From Sepiola atlantica (taxonomy: Eukaryota; Mollusca; Cephalopoda; Sepiida; Sepiolidae): a stretch of 64,000 nt of DNA. Numbering within the stretch: the first letter of the stretch is position 1; each line of letters begins with the position of its first letter. Of the stretch, positions 1 through 12,344 are shown piece after piece. The notes beneath the pieces were generated by a model. That model saw only the letters and a list, made by a program, of their open reading frames with translations. It was not told where the DNA came from and did no database searches. The position numbers and the translations under genes were made by a program. The stretch covers positions 21,113,843 to 21,177,842 of the forward strand of contig OY744525.1 in assembly GCA_963556195.1 (NCBI GenBank). The letters are read 5' to 3'.

Positions 1-589
1 AAAAAGAAAAGCAAATACGGAACGCTAACTCTTAATAAAAGCATAAAACTTATTGTCTTTGGCTGATTTTTCTCTTAACGTGATTATTTAAGAATGTCTA
101 CATATTACAAATCTTCCGCACCGGATTAAGTAATTTAAAAAAATAAATTGTAGCTAAGTACATTAGTTTATTACAAATAACATGGTACAACAATAACAAA
201 TGAAAATTGGCTCATCAAAATCAAAGTTTGATTAGTCAGCTTAAATACTATTTAGGTTCAACTTTTAAAATTAGATCAACATATTTTTATATATAAGAAA
301 ATTATTGCTTCTAATTTTAATATTATATTTCACTTCTCATATCTAGCTATTAGTGACGAAGATTGAATGCACTATTCTGAATAAGATCTTATTGTTATTA
401 TCATTAACCACTTCATGTCACAAAAGATAACGCATTCTGAAAGGACACATGGATTTTAGAGTGAAGCAAGGGTTGCTCAATCACAACTATTCTCCTGACC
501 TGGCATTACTTAAATCAAATGACAGGTGTAATCGAAAACTACCAGAAGAAATAAGCGGAGAAGGATTGATGTTATGTCAGAGTTTTCCT

Positions 590-672
590 TCTCCTAGACT
601 GGTTGCTCTACCAAGGCTTGAAAGTTTAGTTTACGCTACTATTTCAGCCATAGTTAGGAGGAAGAATTGTGG
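590..672 (+). repeat. Dispersed repeat, copy 1 of a local pair
   Basis: About 80 bp beginning CTAGACTGGTTGC and ending GGAAGAATTGTGG recurs at 1191-1272 with about 75% identity by eye. I see no protein family in it. The rest of 1-1190 shows no other structure I can name. Confidence 0.6.
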
Positions 673-1190
673 ATCCATACCGTTCCCAAGAAAGTAACTT
701 AACAGCCTACTCTATTTAACCTATAGGTAAGGAGAAAAGAATACATTAATTCATAACTTTCTCAAGCGTACTGTTGGGATAACGTGTGAGTACGTTTGCT
801 AGTATAGATTTTAGCACAGGTGAATGAGTGCAGGTCCAGGTGACTTTGCCGTATATGGAACAAAGGAAGTTAAAAAAAAAGTGTATTGAGAATAACCTGT
901 CACCAGTGAGAGAGTCGACAGGTAGGGTCAGAAAAGGGTAAGGCTGAGAATGATTTGGAGATTAGAGTGCACAGATGTGACGTCACGTGGGATGAAAGCA
1001 AGAAGGAACGGTTACATTTTGAATGAGACCTCGATTAGAAGTTGAAGCGAACGGTCGCAAAAAAATATAATGACAAAATAACTTGAGAATCGCACGCGGA
1101 GATGGGTACTGATCTGTCTGTCTATCCATCTATATGCCTATCTATTGTTACTTAGGTTAATATAACTGTCCATCTCCTTCATAATTCACT

Positions 1191-1272
1191 TGTCCTAGAC
1201 TGGTTGCCCTACTAAGGCTCGAGAATCTAGTCTACCCTACTGTTTCACTCATAGCTAGGTGGAAGAATTATG
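1191..1272 (+). repeat. Dispersed repeat, copy 2
   Basis: Second copy of the unit at 590-672, in the same orientation about 600 bp away. Confidence 0.6.
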
Positions 1273-1380
1273 GAGTAATACTTTTCTGAAGGATATAAGA
1301 GAAAGTGAGTTAACAGCTGAGTAAAATTTGAACACGGCATGAGAAATCCATAATCTGTACTGGTAACCATAACACTACGT

Positions 1381-1770
1381 TCGGTACAAATAAATTTCAG
1401 TCTATGTCTGACTTGTCCGTCAAGTTTCAATCATGAATATCCAACAGTTTTTGTTTTATTGCTGTTCAAGAACACTTTGTTGATTGTCGCATCAGTAAGA
1501 GATGTAATCCTGAATGAGCTTCACACTCACCGGACCATAACCACCAGAGGTTTATCTGTGAGATTGTCTCAAAGATAATGTATGTCGAAACAATTCCCAG
1601 ACTATTCCTGAACTTAAGGGGACAGAAGATTTTATCAGTTATTGAGAATTTTGCATGTTGTGTCCAGGTGTGTTTATCATTCAACAGCGATAAAACAAAG
1701 ACTGTTGTACATTCATAAATGAAACTTGGTGGACAAGTCAGAGGCATAGACTGAAATTTATTTGTACCAA
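1381..1770. repeat. Inverted repeat with 58-bp arms
   Basis: Arm 1381-1438 is the reverse complement of 1711-1770 (both contain GGTACAAATAAATTTCAG), with a few mismatches. The 270-bp spacer has no recognisable coding content. The arrangement resembles the other foldback elements of this window but no ribozyme core was seen. Confidence 0.7.
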
Positions 1771-1954
1771 ATATGTTCGGATTGCAGAAAGGATTGTGAA
1801 CTTTATTAACGATTCCATGCGTGGCATTTTTTGGGGAGGGGGGGGGGGGAAGGTCACTCTGTAGCATCTAAATTAGTGAGATACATTTTATTTAAATTAT
1901 TTTGTTACTTTGATGTCTTTATTTAAAAAACAACAACTCACTATGCCATGTCAA

Positions 1955-2150
1955 TCCTCCACTCTATAATAAAGACCAATGTGTATTTATTTGTATCTAT
2001 ATAAATGTATGTACCATTAACAAAAGTTAACAAGTAAACAACTGCTGGCTGAAACTATTTCAAGTGTTATGGGGAAGGGAGAAAGCAAATAATGTCCAAT
2101 ACCCTCCCACGCCGTCTGAAATGAATTCGGAAAAAAATTCTTCACTCTAT
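1955..2150 (+). repeat. Dispersed repeat R6, uninterrupted copy
   Basis: Sequence from TCCACTCTATAATAAAGACC to GAATTCGGAAA matches 63630-64000 in the same orientation. The 63.6-kb copy holds a G/C-rich insert where this one is continuous (about 2085-2115), so this copy acts as an empty site. The C/T-rich 2160-2260 and AT-rich 2260-2870 show nothing further. Confidence 0.75.
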
Positions 2151-2873
2151 TTCCATAATGAGACATTTTCATTCTTTTCTTTTTTTTCTTTTCTTCTTTC
2201 TATACCAACTATAACTTCTCAGTTTGAAACGTTTTCTTTCTTTCGTATTTCTTTTTTCTAACTTCACCAATTGAGACGTTATTTTATGATATGAATATTA
2301 GTGCGAACACTAGCAAAGCATAATATTTTTCTATCATTTTTGACGGAGGGTGTAGGCTAGCAATAGAATGAGAAGGAAAGCAAAAATCGCTGAATTTGTA
2401 TGTAATTCACTAATCCCAGAGAAATTTACAAATAACAAAATATACAATACATTTATCAGTTTGATATTTACCACAAAAATAAATAAATAAATACTTTAAA
2501 AAGAAAATATTAATCGATATTCTAATTTTCCTTTTAATTTTCGTAAATCTCCATAACATGTTTATTGACCAAAAATAAAATAATTATTGGTGTCACACAT
2601 AAAAAAAGATGTTTTGATTTTTTTTTTAAGCATTCGCAAATCTGTAATACTATTTTTTTTTATTATTATATATTATTTGTTTTTAACAAAGGTAGTAAAC
2701 ATGTTTTGAATATCGATAATCGTTATTCGAACACATAAAAAATGCTGAAAAAAACTCATAGATAACAAGAAACAATTGTCGTCTGCTTCAGTGATATCAT
2801 ACAATTTAAGTTTTATTTTTTTTTACTCGTTTTGTTAATTACTAAATATACCTATTTTAATTTATTTTAATTT

Positions 2874-3428
2874 ATGTCTGACGTCTCTAAATGTTTTTCT
2901 TTTAGCTTTGATTTTCAAACCTAATAACTCTGAGAGTTAATATGTGTTTGCTTTTATAAACGTTTTTTTTTAATTGTTGCATTACATAAAATATACTAAA
3001 CATATCTGGGAAAATGTTTAAATATTAAGAGAAAAATATCTCATGTCTTTTCTGTCAAATACAGCTCCATCCACGACAGAATATTATTAATAACCAAAAT
3101 AAACCACAAACATTTGTAGAGCTTTTGATGGTCCACATAGGCTCGCTATAATAAAATCCCCAGACAAAAGAAACTTATTAAATCGTAAAAGTGAAGTCTC
3201 CATAAATTTGTGTCTGATGTTAAGAGTTTTTTTTCTTAGTTTTAAATTTCAAACTTTATGTTTCAGGGAATTAATATTTGATTGATGTTTTTATAACCGT
3301 ATTGTAAAAACATAAAATACTCTAAATATACTTCGGAAAATTAAAAATATTAAGAGAAAAATGTCTGGTCTCTCTTCTGTAGAATATAGTTACGTCTAAG
3401 ACAGGTAAATATATTATTAATAAGTAAA
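2874..3428 (+). repeat. Imperfect tandem duplication, unit about 330 bp
   Basis: 2874-3105 and 3205-3428 share the order TGTCTGA, TTTTATAA, CATAAAATA, TATTAAGAGAAAAAT, GACAG and ATATTATTAATAA. The copies are well diverged. No coding signal. 3430-4350 holds AT-rich sequence with no feature I can support. Confidence 0.6.
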
Positions 3429-4354
3429 CAATGAAGAACAAAGAAGACAACAAATGAAAGGACAATAACACTGTGTTATTTACGCGTGTTCCGCTAATTA
3501 TATATTAACCCGTAAATGCTTTTTTTCAAATATGACATTCCAAAAAAATACTTATTTTATATAATATTCAACGAAAATGTGTCAAACTGCAACTTGTTTC
3601 ACATCTGCAACCAGCTTGTTGGCAAGCGTGAGTAGGTATTAGTATGATGTTGCATCAGCACACTCGCTAAATAGGTAATCGGTATCTTCGATGATAAAAT
3701 ATTTTTAAAACTAATATAAAAAATAAAGCATTTAAGCGTTAACATGCATTTCTCTGTTTGTATTCCCTTATGACTGATTGGTGTCTGTCATGTGCAAAAT
3801 ATTGCACTTTGTACAGTTATCTGGTGGAGAGAGTGGAGTGTGTCCCCCAAAATCGGGTGTCTGCCATACACATATATAAAAAAAAAACAATCCGTTAGGA
3901 GATAGATATCTATTATTATACTAATGCTAAGTTAATCAACGTTTTTTTCCCTAAAGCTTTTACCTATATATTTTAATTACACAAAATACATGTGAAAATA
4001 TTCCTCAGTTTTGGGATTGATTTATGTTTGAAACAAACTTCCATTTTATTTATTCTAATTAGCCACCCATTACTAGATTTCTATCTATCACTTTCACCCA
4101 ATCTCAGTGTATGTTGTTTGACGCCCCACCTCTAGTCTTATTTTATATGGTGTCTATCACTCTCGCTTCCGTTACTCTTTCTCTAAGTCTAAAAGTAATG
4201 AAGAATAAAATAAATAAAATGATTTATGATAAATAAAAGGGAATGCCACCACAAGTAGTAATATTATTTCACTCATAGCTGTAGCGAGAAACCAAACCCA
4301 CTTTTTCCTGATTCAAACAATATAACCCAAGCTTACGGGTCACATTTTTTCTAG

Positions 4355-4408
4355 TATCTAAAATTAATGATATCTAAAATTAATGATATCTAAAATTAAT
4401 GATATCTA
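4355..4408 (+). repeat. 16-bp tandem repeat, about 3.4 copies
   Basis: TATCTAAAATTAATGA is repeated head to tail. Confidence 0.9.
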
Positions 4409-4459
4409 CATGGACACTTGAGTAAGTATATATATTCGATAATTATTGCAAGATATAAT

Positions 4460-5088
4460 CTCTATATTAATAAAATGAGGTGACCGCTTTTCGTGTGTAT
4501 TTCTTATGTAAATATAATTGATAATTACACATTAAATTATTTTTTTAATTCACTATTAATTGAATATTGATTGAAATCAAAAATGCAATCGTGTGAAGTA
4601 AAACGAAATATGAAATTAAATCCACCAGAATGCATTTGTATTTCTTCCTAAACAAGTCAGCCATTTTAATCTTTTGTTGAACAAAAAGCATGGATTTCTT
4701 TGTGACCTTTCATAATCTGAAAAGAATTTGGAAGCATTTAAACAGACGGATAGACAGTCATTTGTGGTTTTAAAATTCTCAGAAAATCCTCACGTATTAA
4801 AAGATTGAAGGTTTTGGAAGCTATTTACATGGAATCATTTTATAAACATAGATTAAAACAACATTACTATAACAAGATTAGTTATATTTTCATAATAATT
4901 TGGTGTAACTGATAATTTGATTACCAAACGATAATTTAATAATTAAATTCACCTTGCAAAATCTTATTAAAAAAATAATAATTAGGTAAAAAAAACATAA
5001 AAAAAAGCATACAGTATAATGATAATGAAACTAAAAACAAAAATGCAAATAAAACGGTTCCTGAGCAACGCCGGGTAAGTACAGCTAG
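4460..5088 (+). mobile_element. Dispersed element R4, copy 1
   Basis: About 630 bp ending GAGCAACGCCGGGTA...CAGCTAG. The same interior (tract with ACCAAACGATAATTTAATAAT, then CGCCGGGT near the end) recurs at 12700-13460. The end motif GCAACGCCGGGT also occurs at 7065, 13440 and 34660, and inverted at 6635 and 20640. It is probably a non-autonomous transposon; the class is not recognised. Confidence 0.6.
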
Positions 5089-5311
5089 ATTAGCTTATAT
5101 ATGCAAATCGCACACAGAAATAAACACACACGCACACATATATATCTAGGAAGGCTGTCCAATTTTTGTGGACATGAAAAATGTATGAAGACCTATGGTT
5201 AGACAAAAAGAAGAAAAAGAGAGTGGACATAGGTGGATGACTGTCCTTACACGTTTTGATATCTGCCACTCATGTGAGTCTAAGTACACATGAATAAAAC
5301 ATACAGATGCA

Positions 5312-5350
<39 letters not shown>
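5312..5350 (+). repeat. (ATA)n microsatellite
   Basis: About 13 AAT/ATA trinucleotides. Confidence 0.95.
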
Positions 5351-5353
<3 letters not shown>

Positions 5354-5459
5354 CATTCATATGCAGGCATTCACATTCAGCCGAAACATATAATCATCTT
5401 ATTACATGTAGCATGTTGCGTGCGTCTGCATGTCCACTTACAATTCATTGATGATACAG

Positions 5460-5660
5460 ACATTGATTTTTTTGGCCTTTTGGCACTTATCTTGGAAGGA
5501 CACCACCCACTCTCCAAACTCCATCCCCCACTTTCTTTTTTCTCCCACTTAGATCCCACTCCCATTTAGAGATGGACCTGCTTGTTTTCGGTTCTGAACA
5601 AACCGGAAAACAGTAGACAGTCTAATATTTAGAAAGGGTTAGGAGGGTCTTATTAACCGA
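5460..5660 (+). repeat. Dispersed repeat R5, copy 1
   Basis: Shares GGAAGGACACC, TTAGAGAT.GACCTGCTTG and surrounding sequence with 41155-41335. Unclassified. 5660-6000 shows nothing recognisable. Confidence 0.6.
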
Positions 5661-5999
5661 TTTTTGCTTTTCGCCCCCCCCCTCTCATTATACACCAATG
5701 AATTTCTGTATATACAACCATATTTATTTATTTATGAAAGAACTCTGACAAAATTTTAAATTGTTAACTAATTTGGGAATAGCTTAAGTAGGACGGTCCC
5801 TAGAGCAAATGTGGTATTGTGGTGACTGAGATGATTCTAGTTAAGAGTAGGATAGGCATTTTTATCACCTTAGACAAAGGATGAACAACGACACCCACCC
5901 CTACACTTTTGATGGCCTTGTGCCTAATTTGTTTTGAATGTATTTAAAAAAATATTTTCTGCAAATAAATAATTCAAAATGTAGTATCTGTTCCGATGG

Positions 6000-6280
6000 A
6001 TGCTACACTCCTTAGACCGATACCGTCTTGGCCTTCGGGCCTTCATTCCGCTGGTCTTAGTGATTGTCCTGTGCAGTTCTAGGAGGTTCACTCTCCCAGG
6101 CTTTGCCTTCTCACCCTTTGAGAAGGGGTTAGTTTATTGCTAATCGCCTGAGGCGCCCCTACCGGGGAATGCCAACGGGGCTGCCCAGGCATTTTTTGTA
6201 GGCCAGAGTGATCTTCCTCTAGGGCGCTGGCTTTTCAATCCCACTTTCCGACCTTGTGTCACATTTTACCGCTGTGGAAG
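6000..6280. other. GC-rich unclassified segment
   Basis: About 280 bp markedly more GC-rich than its flanks, containing CCTGAGGCGCCCCTACCGG. No long open frame and no tRNA box pair. It is likely an old fragment of a repeat or retroelement leader. Confidence 0.4.
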
Positions 6281-6314
6281 GCAGATAAAAAAAAAAAAAT
6301 TTATCTGATATGAA

Positions 6315-6356
6315 CACTTTACTGCAGTTTCATGGTTTGTCTATTCTTCAGAAATG
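6315..6356 (-). ncRNA. Candidate hammerhead ribozyme, HR-H arm 1
   Basis: Minus strand: stem I CAUUU, CUGAAGA, stem II AUAG/CCAU (one A/C mismatch), GAAA, self-complementary ACUGCAGU, then A (cleavage position), then AAGUG. CAUUU pairs with AAGUG (one G-U). Confidence 0.6.
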
Positions 6357-6433
6357 TACGTAATACTTATACATTTGATTCGAAATTCAAATGTATAAGT
6401 ATCACATATATTATATAACGGAATATATGAATA

Positions 6434-6475
6434 CGTTTCTGAGGAATGGCTAAACCATGGGACTAGAGTAAAGTG
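6434..6475 (+). ncRNA. Decayed hammerhead-like motif, HR-H arm 2
   Basis: CGUUU, CUGAGGA, stem II AUGG/CCAU (perfect), then GGGAC where GAAAC is expected, then AAGUG. The core is broken, so it is predicted inactive; it supports the stem II pairing of arm 1. Confidence 0.5.
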
Positions 6476-6629
6476 TTCAGACAAGTTCATTTATTTATTA
6501 TTGTTATAAAGATCTATCTGGAAAGATATTGAGTCCTAATATGTACAAAGCTTGCTGTCTTAATTCTGCTCGGTTTTGCAATCATGTTTAGAAGGCCAGT
6601 TTCTGAAAAGTTTGATTTTCATTTCCTAC

Positions 6630-7108
6630 TAGCTGTCTCTACTCGGCGTTGCCCGGGAGTCTTTGGAAAAAATATTGTTTTTGTAGTTATTTAAATTTAA
6701 CTCTTAAAAATACTATTTCTTTAAAATCTATTCTGTTAATTGCGATTCTACGAATTAAAAAGAAAAATCTATTTTTGTAGTTACGTTTCCTGGCGACTTT
6801 TCATTCTGGCGCGTTATGTGTACGATGAAACCTGCAATAAGTTAATGTTTTTAAAGTATAAAGCTTTTTTTTTTACTAAAACAAAGTTTAAGTAAAATAA
6901 TTTTTTAAAAAATAAGAAAAGTTGTTTGGGAGTAATGCCGAAACCCATTTTGCTTTTAATAATTTACATGACTGGAACAGGATTTAACCGAAAAATAATT
7001 TTGTAAATAAAACCCAGCATAGTTAAGAAAAACGAAAAATCGAATACCAAAATGTATCTAAAAAGAATTCCGGGCAACGCTGATTAGTCACAGCTCGTAA
7101 TTAAATAA
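6630..7108. mobile_element. Non-autonomous element with inverted ends
   Basis: The left end CTAGCTGT...GGCGTTGCCCGG and the right end CCGGGCAACGCTG...ACAGCTCG are inverted copies. The interior is AT-rich without a coding frame. Related ends occur at 5070, 13440, 20640 and 34660. Confidence 0.6.
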
Positions 7109-7329
7109 TATTAAAGAAGTTCTCAAGATAAGCTAATTAATGAGCAAATTATGCAAGTCATGATGATTTGTCAGTGGGAATTGCTAAAAAGAGAACTCGG
7201 TTGATTAAGCACTTTTCGGGCTACATAAAAAAAGAACGAAACGAAATTTAGTCAGTTGTCAAACAATTGTAGCTTACTGCAAAATAGTTGCTTCGAGAAT
7301 CTCATCTCTCATGCAACCTATGTATCCTA

Positions 7330-8060
7330 ACTAGGGGATTTCATAGACTAAAACACAAGCATTTTGCCATGACAAGGATCTCAGTGTCTGGAGTTCTGCT
7401 CTGCCACTTGATGTTGAGTATACATCTTAGATATTTCTGCTAAATATGCTTGAACAAAAACGTCCAGATTTCAGGCATATAGAAAAGCAGTCAAGAGACA
7501 TTCCCTATGCACACAACCATTGGTATCATTGGTAATGTCACGAGGTACCCATACTCTCTTTTCAAGTCTACCGAAAGCCACACTTGCTTTATGTATGCAT
7601 GTATGTATATATCTCAGCATCCAAGGAGACATCCTTTGACAGCGTGCTGGCCAGGTAAACAAACCTGTCAATCATTCACAATCTTATTCCATGAACCACG
7701 ATATTAGTTTCGGTGTACTGTTCCCCAGATGCAGGGTTAAACATGCCTTTGGGCGTTGTGAGGTTCATTGTACGAAACTGGGAATGTGCTATATGTAATA
7801 TGTGTGTGCCAGGGTCGGGATTGTTTCCATAGACAAGCTCTCGAATCAAAGTCTGGGAAGTTTTTTGATTTGACATTAAACCATCTCAAGTTGAAAACGC
7901 CTTCATATCAGTAGTTCTAAATCGCAAATAGATACTCCTGTTACAGCCCTAGAAAGTGTGGGGTGCAGACAAGGCAGCAAAGATAATAGAGAAAAGGGGG
8001 GGGGCACAGGAATTTCACCCTGCTTTATGCCATTGTCAATGCTAATACAGCTATTTATTC
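7330..8060 (-). pseudogene. Decayed non-LTR retrotransposon reverse transcriptase, C-terminal half
   Basis: Read on the minus strand with several frame changes, pieces follow the order of LINE reverse transcriptases. First comes a motif-B-like stretch (...FSIIFAAL, SIYLRFRTT), then TLIRELVYGNN where RELxYADD is the catalytic motif. After that come GEQYTETNIVVHG, DRFVYLASTLSKDVS and FGRLEKRVW. The catalytic YADD has become YGNN and stops are frequent, so the copy is dead. The motif style suggests an RTE-like lineage, by memory of the family only. A (G)9 run at about 7997 disrupts the reading frame. 7108-7330 holds nothing recognised. Confidence 0.8.
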
Positions 8061-8454
8061 GACTTTTTCAAAGCTTTCAAACAATATAATCTATACTATA
8101 CACACAATGCTTCAAGCAAACTATACATAACACACACACACGTACATATATTCTATACAAATACATAGCGTAGATGCCCGAAGACATAGATTAGTTTTGC
8201 TGGAGCTGTCGTGTATTTTCTAGCCCAACGGTCGTATTTCCCACTCCTTCTGAAACCACTGGTATCAATGACTAATCGAATTTTCACCTATCTATATCTA
8301 TAAAGTCATCTTGTTGGATTTTTCAAGTCAGACTCAAATAACTTTTAAGCTGACAAATCAAACTTCGTTTCTGACTGCCCAATATTCATACCATGTTATT
8401 GCAGTACCATGTTGCTTTTTTTTGTTTAAAAAAATTTTTTTAATTTTTTTTATT

Positions 8455-8590
8455 TACCTCCTCTCCAGGAAGTTAGACGCAAGGTCAGATGTGGGTTTTG
8501 ATGAAAGTGTTTCTGTGGAACAAACTGGATTCAAACCCGGCACAACCAGGTCCTCGGTACACGTCGTTAACCACTTAGCCATTGTGTGTC
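8455..8590 (-). mobile_element. tRNA-derived SINE
   Basis: The minus strand has a box A TGGCTAAGTGG (8571-8581) and a box B GGGTTTGAATCC (8527-8538) at tRNA spacing, giving a serine/leucine-like tRNA head. About 65 bp of body follow. No intact acceptor stem, so it is not a functional tRNA gene. 8060-8455 and 8600-9160 hold AT-rich sequence with nothing else to report. Confidence 0.75.
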
Positions 8591-9179
8591 ATGTTATTGG
8601 CAATATAATAACATACGTAAGTACAATTTCTTTTTTTTAATTACTTAGTCTAGCCCAGATAATCTATATAATAAAACATCGTTACCGAATCACCGAAAAA
8701 ATTAAATTCAACAATGGCAACAACTAATATTTTAATTGAAAACTTTTTAAAGAGTTGCCCCTCCCCTCCCCTCCCTTACAATTAAAATTTTATTTCCTTT
8801 TCTATATAAGTTTAAATTATGTGCAAATAAATAATATATTATATGTTGACACATATATATGCATGCAGTTTTGTAAATATATGTATTTGTTGTGCATAAC
8901 AATCCATTTGAGTCTATACATAAATAATACATAATGCGTGAATTAGTTTTGATTTCACACTTGCTTGTTAAGGCAGAGAAATTATGTTGATCCGCCAAAG
9001 CAAATAGAATGAAAGGATGATATAGAAATAGAATTGAATTGAACCTGAATCGAATTTCGAAGTCACTTACAGCTGCTCGAGAGACGCTACATAAATCAGA
9101 GTTTCAAATCACTACGATTTCATCTGGTGTCATTTTATCCTTAGTGTAAACAACTATGATCATTAATGAGGGAAACAAA

Positions 9180-10605
9180 TACTTACAAAGAATGAATTGT
9201 ACTGTTTACAATGAAAATTAATTTTATAAAAGAGTATTTTAGGATAGCTACTAAATAAAACACCATTACACATATTTACAAATAATGTAAATTTTAACAT
9301 GAAAGTTAATTTTACAAAATAGTATTTTAAGATAGCTACTAAATAAAACACCATTACACATATTTACAAATAATGTTAATGTTTACAATGAAAGTTAATT
9401 TTATAAAATAGTATTTTAGGATAGCTACCAAATAAAACACCATTACACATATTTACAAAGAATGTTAATGTTTACAATGAAAGTTAATGTTACAAAATAG
9501 TATTTTAGGATAGCTACTAAATAAAACACCATTTCACATATTTACAAAGAATGTTAATATTTACAATGAAAGTTGATGTTACAAAATAGTATTTTAGGAT
9601 AGCTACTAAATAAAACACCATTTCACATATTTACAAAGAATGTTAATATTTACAATGAAAGTTGATGTTACAAAATAGTATTTAGGATAGCTACTAAATA
9701 AAACACCATTACACATATTTACAAAGAATTTTAATGTTTACAATGAAAGTTAATGTTACAAAATAGTATTTTAGGATAGCTACTAAATAAAACACCATTA
9801 CACATATTTACAAAGAATGTTAATGTTTACAATGAAAGTTGATGTTACAAAATAGTATTTTAGGATAGCTACTAAATAAAACACCATTACACATATTTAC
9901 AAAGAATGTTAATATTTACAATGAAAGTTTAATGTTACAAAATAGTATTTTAGGATAGCTACTAAATAAAACACCATTACACATATTTACAAATAATGTT
10001 AATGTTTACTATGAAAGTTTAATGTTACAAAATAGTATTTTAGGATAGCTACTAAATAAAACACCATTTCACATATTTACAAAGAATGTTAATGTTTACT
10101 ATGAAAGTTGATGTTACAAAATAGTATTTTAGGATAGCTACTAAATAAAACACCATTACACATATTTACAAAGAATGTTAATATTTACAATGAAAGTTTA
10201 ATGTTACAAAATAGTATTTTAGGATAGCTACTAAATAAAACACCATTGCACATATTTACAAATAATGTTAATATTTACTATGAAAGTTTAATGTTACAAA
10301 ATAGTATTTTAGGATAGCTACTAAATAAAACACCATTTCACATATTTACAAAGAATGTTAATGTTTACAATGAAAGTTGATGTTACAAAATAGTATTTTA
10401 GGATAGCTACTAAATAAAACACCATTTCACATATTTACAAAGAATATTAATATTTACAATGAAAGTTGATGTTACAAAATAGTATTTTAGGATAGCTACT
10501 AAATAAAACACCATTACACATATTTACAAAAAATGTTAATATTTACAATGAAAGTTAATTATACAAAATAGTATTTTAGGATAGCTACTAAATAAAACAC
10601 CATTG
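9180..10605 (+). repeat. 89-bp satellite, about 16 copies
   Basis: Unit GGATAGCTACTAAATAAAAC... repeats every 88-90 bp with high identity between copies. Variation is concentrated in a few positions (ACACAT/TCACAT; GTTGATG/GTTTAATG/GTTAATG), suggesting recent amplification with subunit variants. Edges: 5' near 9180, 3' at the last ACACCATT near 10603. No conserved open frame. Confidence 0.95.
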
Positions 10606-10902
10606 TAATAATTTGGAGAGCAAGAATAAATGTAAAAATAATAATTGATGTAAAACTGTCTGTATAACTTACTTGATAATGAGAGTTCAAAATAATTAGT
10701 AGAGATCAGTTAACCTTTAGTGATATGGGAGTGGAAGTTTTTTGTATAGATAATAAAACAAATAGCTTTACTTTTAGCTATTATATAATAATAAAAAACG
10801 AATATGATGATGTAGATGATGACGATGTAGATGATGCCGAGCTTTGGGATGTAGAAGGTGAATGTAAATAATAATTTGCATATAAAGAGATGATACAATG
10901 TT

Positions 10903-10965
10903 AATTTGCGAAGTAAGCTTACGGAATTCCTTTGTGGAACGAAACAAAGTTTCTGTGTAGCTGAT
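10903..10965 (+). repeat. Degenerate HR-A fragment
   Basis: AATTCCTTTGTGGAACGAAAC then AAAGTTTCTGTGTAGCT resembles the hairpin-GAAAC-GUUUCUGUGUA core of HR-A at 36211 and 47584, but the CUGAUGA half is gone. Confidence 0.45.
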
Positions 10966-10979
10966 ACTAGAATAATCTC

Positions 10980-11575
10980 CGTCCTAGTATGGATAAAATT
11001 AATTCCCCAAACAGAACAGTTTGCACCACTTTTATGTCCCCTTACGAAGATTAAAATCAAGATGTAATGCTACCAAACCTTATGTCTAAAATCCTTATTC
11101 TAATTTTGACCAAAATACATTACATGATTTTGATTCTAAAAATGTCTAAAATTCAAGGCTCAAGCTTAAGGGGTCTTAAAGAGAAATTGAAATTTAGGAG
11201 AATCTTGCTTAATTAGTGTCTAATGAATATGGATCAAATTCAATCTAAATCTGAATTATTTGAATATTTAAATTGGAGGTTGCGCCCATATTATGCCCCC
11301 CCCCCAAAAAAAAATTTAAATACTAAAAAAAACCCCTGAAATTTGGGAAATATTTATTAATTGATATTTAATACCTATCATTAAAATTTCATAAAAATCG
11401 GAGGTTTCTGAATTTTTACGAAAGCCTTCCACTCTCTTTTTGTCCATTTTGCATAAAACTAAATATAGCTCACATTAGCACCCTTTATGCCTAGCAGCTG
11501 TATTCCAAAATTCATAATAATCAGTTAAGTAGTTTTTAAGTGAATTCTGTACATACAAATATATAAACATATACA
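10980..11575 (+). repeat. Dispersed repeat R3, copy 1
   Basis: About 590 bp matching 41450-42040 in the same orientation. Shared landmarks are ACAGAACAGTT, AAGATTAAAATCAAGAT and CCTTTATGCCTAGCAGCTGT. The match is not simple sequence. No coding frame; class unknown. Confidence 0.8.
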
Positions 11576-11577
11576 TA

Positions 11578-12115
11578 TATCTAATCTAATATATAAAGGG
11601 CAAACGTCGGTGTGTATGTGGAAATGTCTGGAAAAGGCTCCCAAGATCCTTGACAAACCCGCCATAAAGTTGACATTTTCTGAATCTCCCAGCTTGGAAA
11701 AAAAAACATCGATTTCTTCGGATAGAAATGACTCAAAACGTGTGACAGGGGTCACTTAATTTGGTCGCGTTCTGGTGAATAGTACGATCTGCACATGCAT
11801 GCATAAAACACATGCCAGCTTTTGACTTCGTTTAAGTGACCTATTTTTCGGAAGTTTTATACTCACTTCCATGGTCCTGTGATTATCGACGAAGGTTCAA
11901 GACCTCGAGGTTTATGATTCGATCCAAGTCGACTCTCGGAATTTTCTTCTTTTTTTTTTAACGGTGACCTAAATATACATCGAAGTGGAGGGGGAAGAGG
12001 AGGCGACCGTGAAAGAGACAGCTTTTGCCCCCGGGCAACCGGGGGAAAGGCAAGATTGTTACACTTTTGCCTACGGGGTAAAGGGGTGGACAACGCAGGG
12101 TATCCCTGCTAGTTT
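11578..12115 (+). mobile_element. Dispersed element ending CAGGGTATCCCTGCTAGT
   Basis: Begins ATATATAAAGGGCAAACGTC and ends GGGTATCCCTGCTAGTTT. The GC-rich interior carries CCCGGGCAACCGGGGG. The layout (5' AAAGGGC...; 3' GGGTAxCxCTGCTAG) resembles common invertebrate non-autonomous elements; class not established. Confidence 0.45.
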
Positions 12116-12344
12116 TATATATTTATCAGGAGAGATTTTCTCACTCATCTTTGAAATAGGTAAAAAAAAAAAAATTTTGATTAAATTTAAATATAACAAA
12201 CTCGCTTATTTCATATGAACTCTAAAAGTATTCATTTTCACTTATTTTTAAAACACAATTTAAAATATACAAAGTACATTCATTTTTTTTTTCTAGACTA
12301 AAACTCGTTATTTCCTACATTTGTATTAAAGTCATCATCATAAT

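Larger units (their letters stand above)
6296..6540. mobile_element. HR-H foldback element with two hammerhead-like motifs
   Basis: Arms 6298-6385 and 6388-6490 are inverted copies (TTTATCTGATATGAACAC against GTGTTCAGACAAGTTCA; centre near 6387). Each arm carries a hammerhead-like core read outward (6315-6356 minus, 6434-6475 plus). The plus arm continues into GATCTATC...ATATTGAG (6511-6532), a version of the downstream box shared with other HR families. Confidence 0.65.

Noticed and set aside
449..697. 82-codon frame as a gene
   Set aside because: It overlaps the repeat at 590-672, which also occurs at 1191-1272 without an open frame.
8522..8586. Functional tRNA gene (minus)
   Set aside because: Box A and B are present but no acceptor stem closes; it continues into a SINE body.
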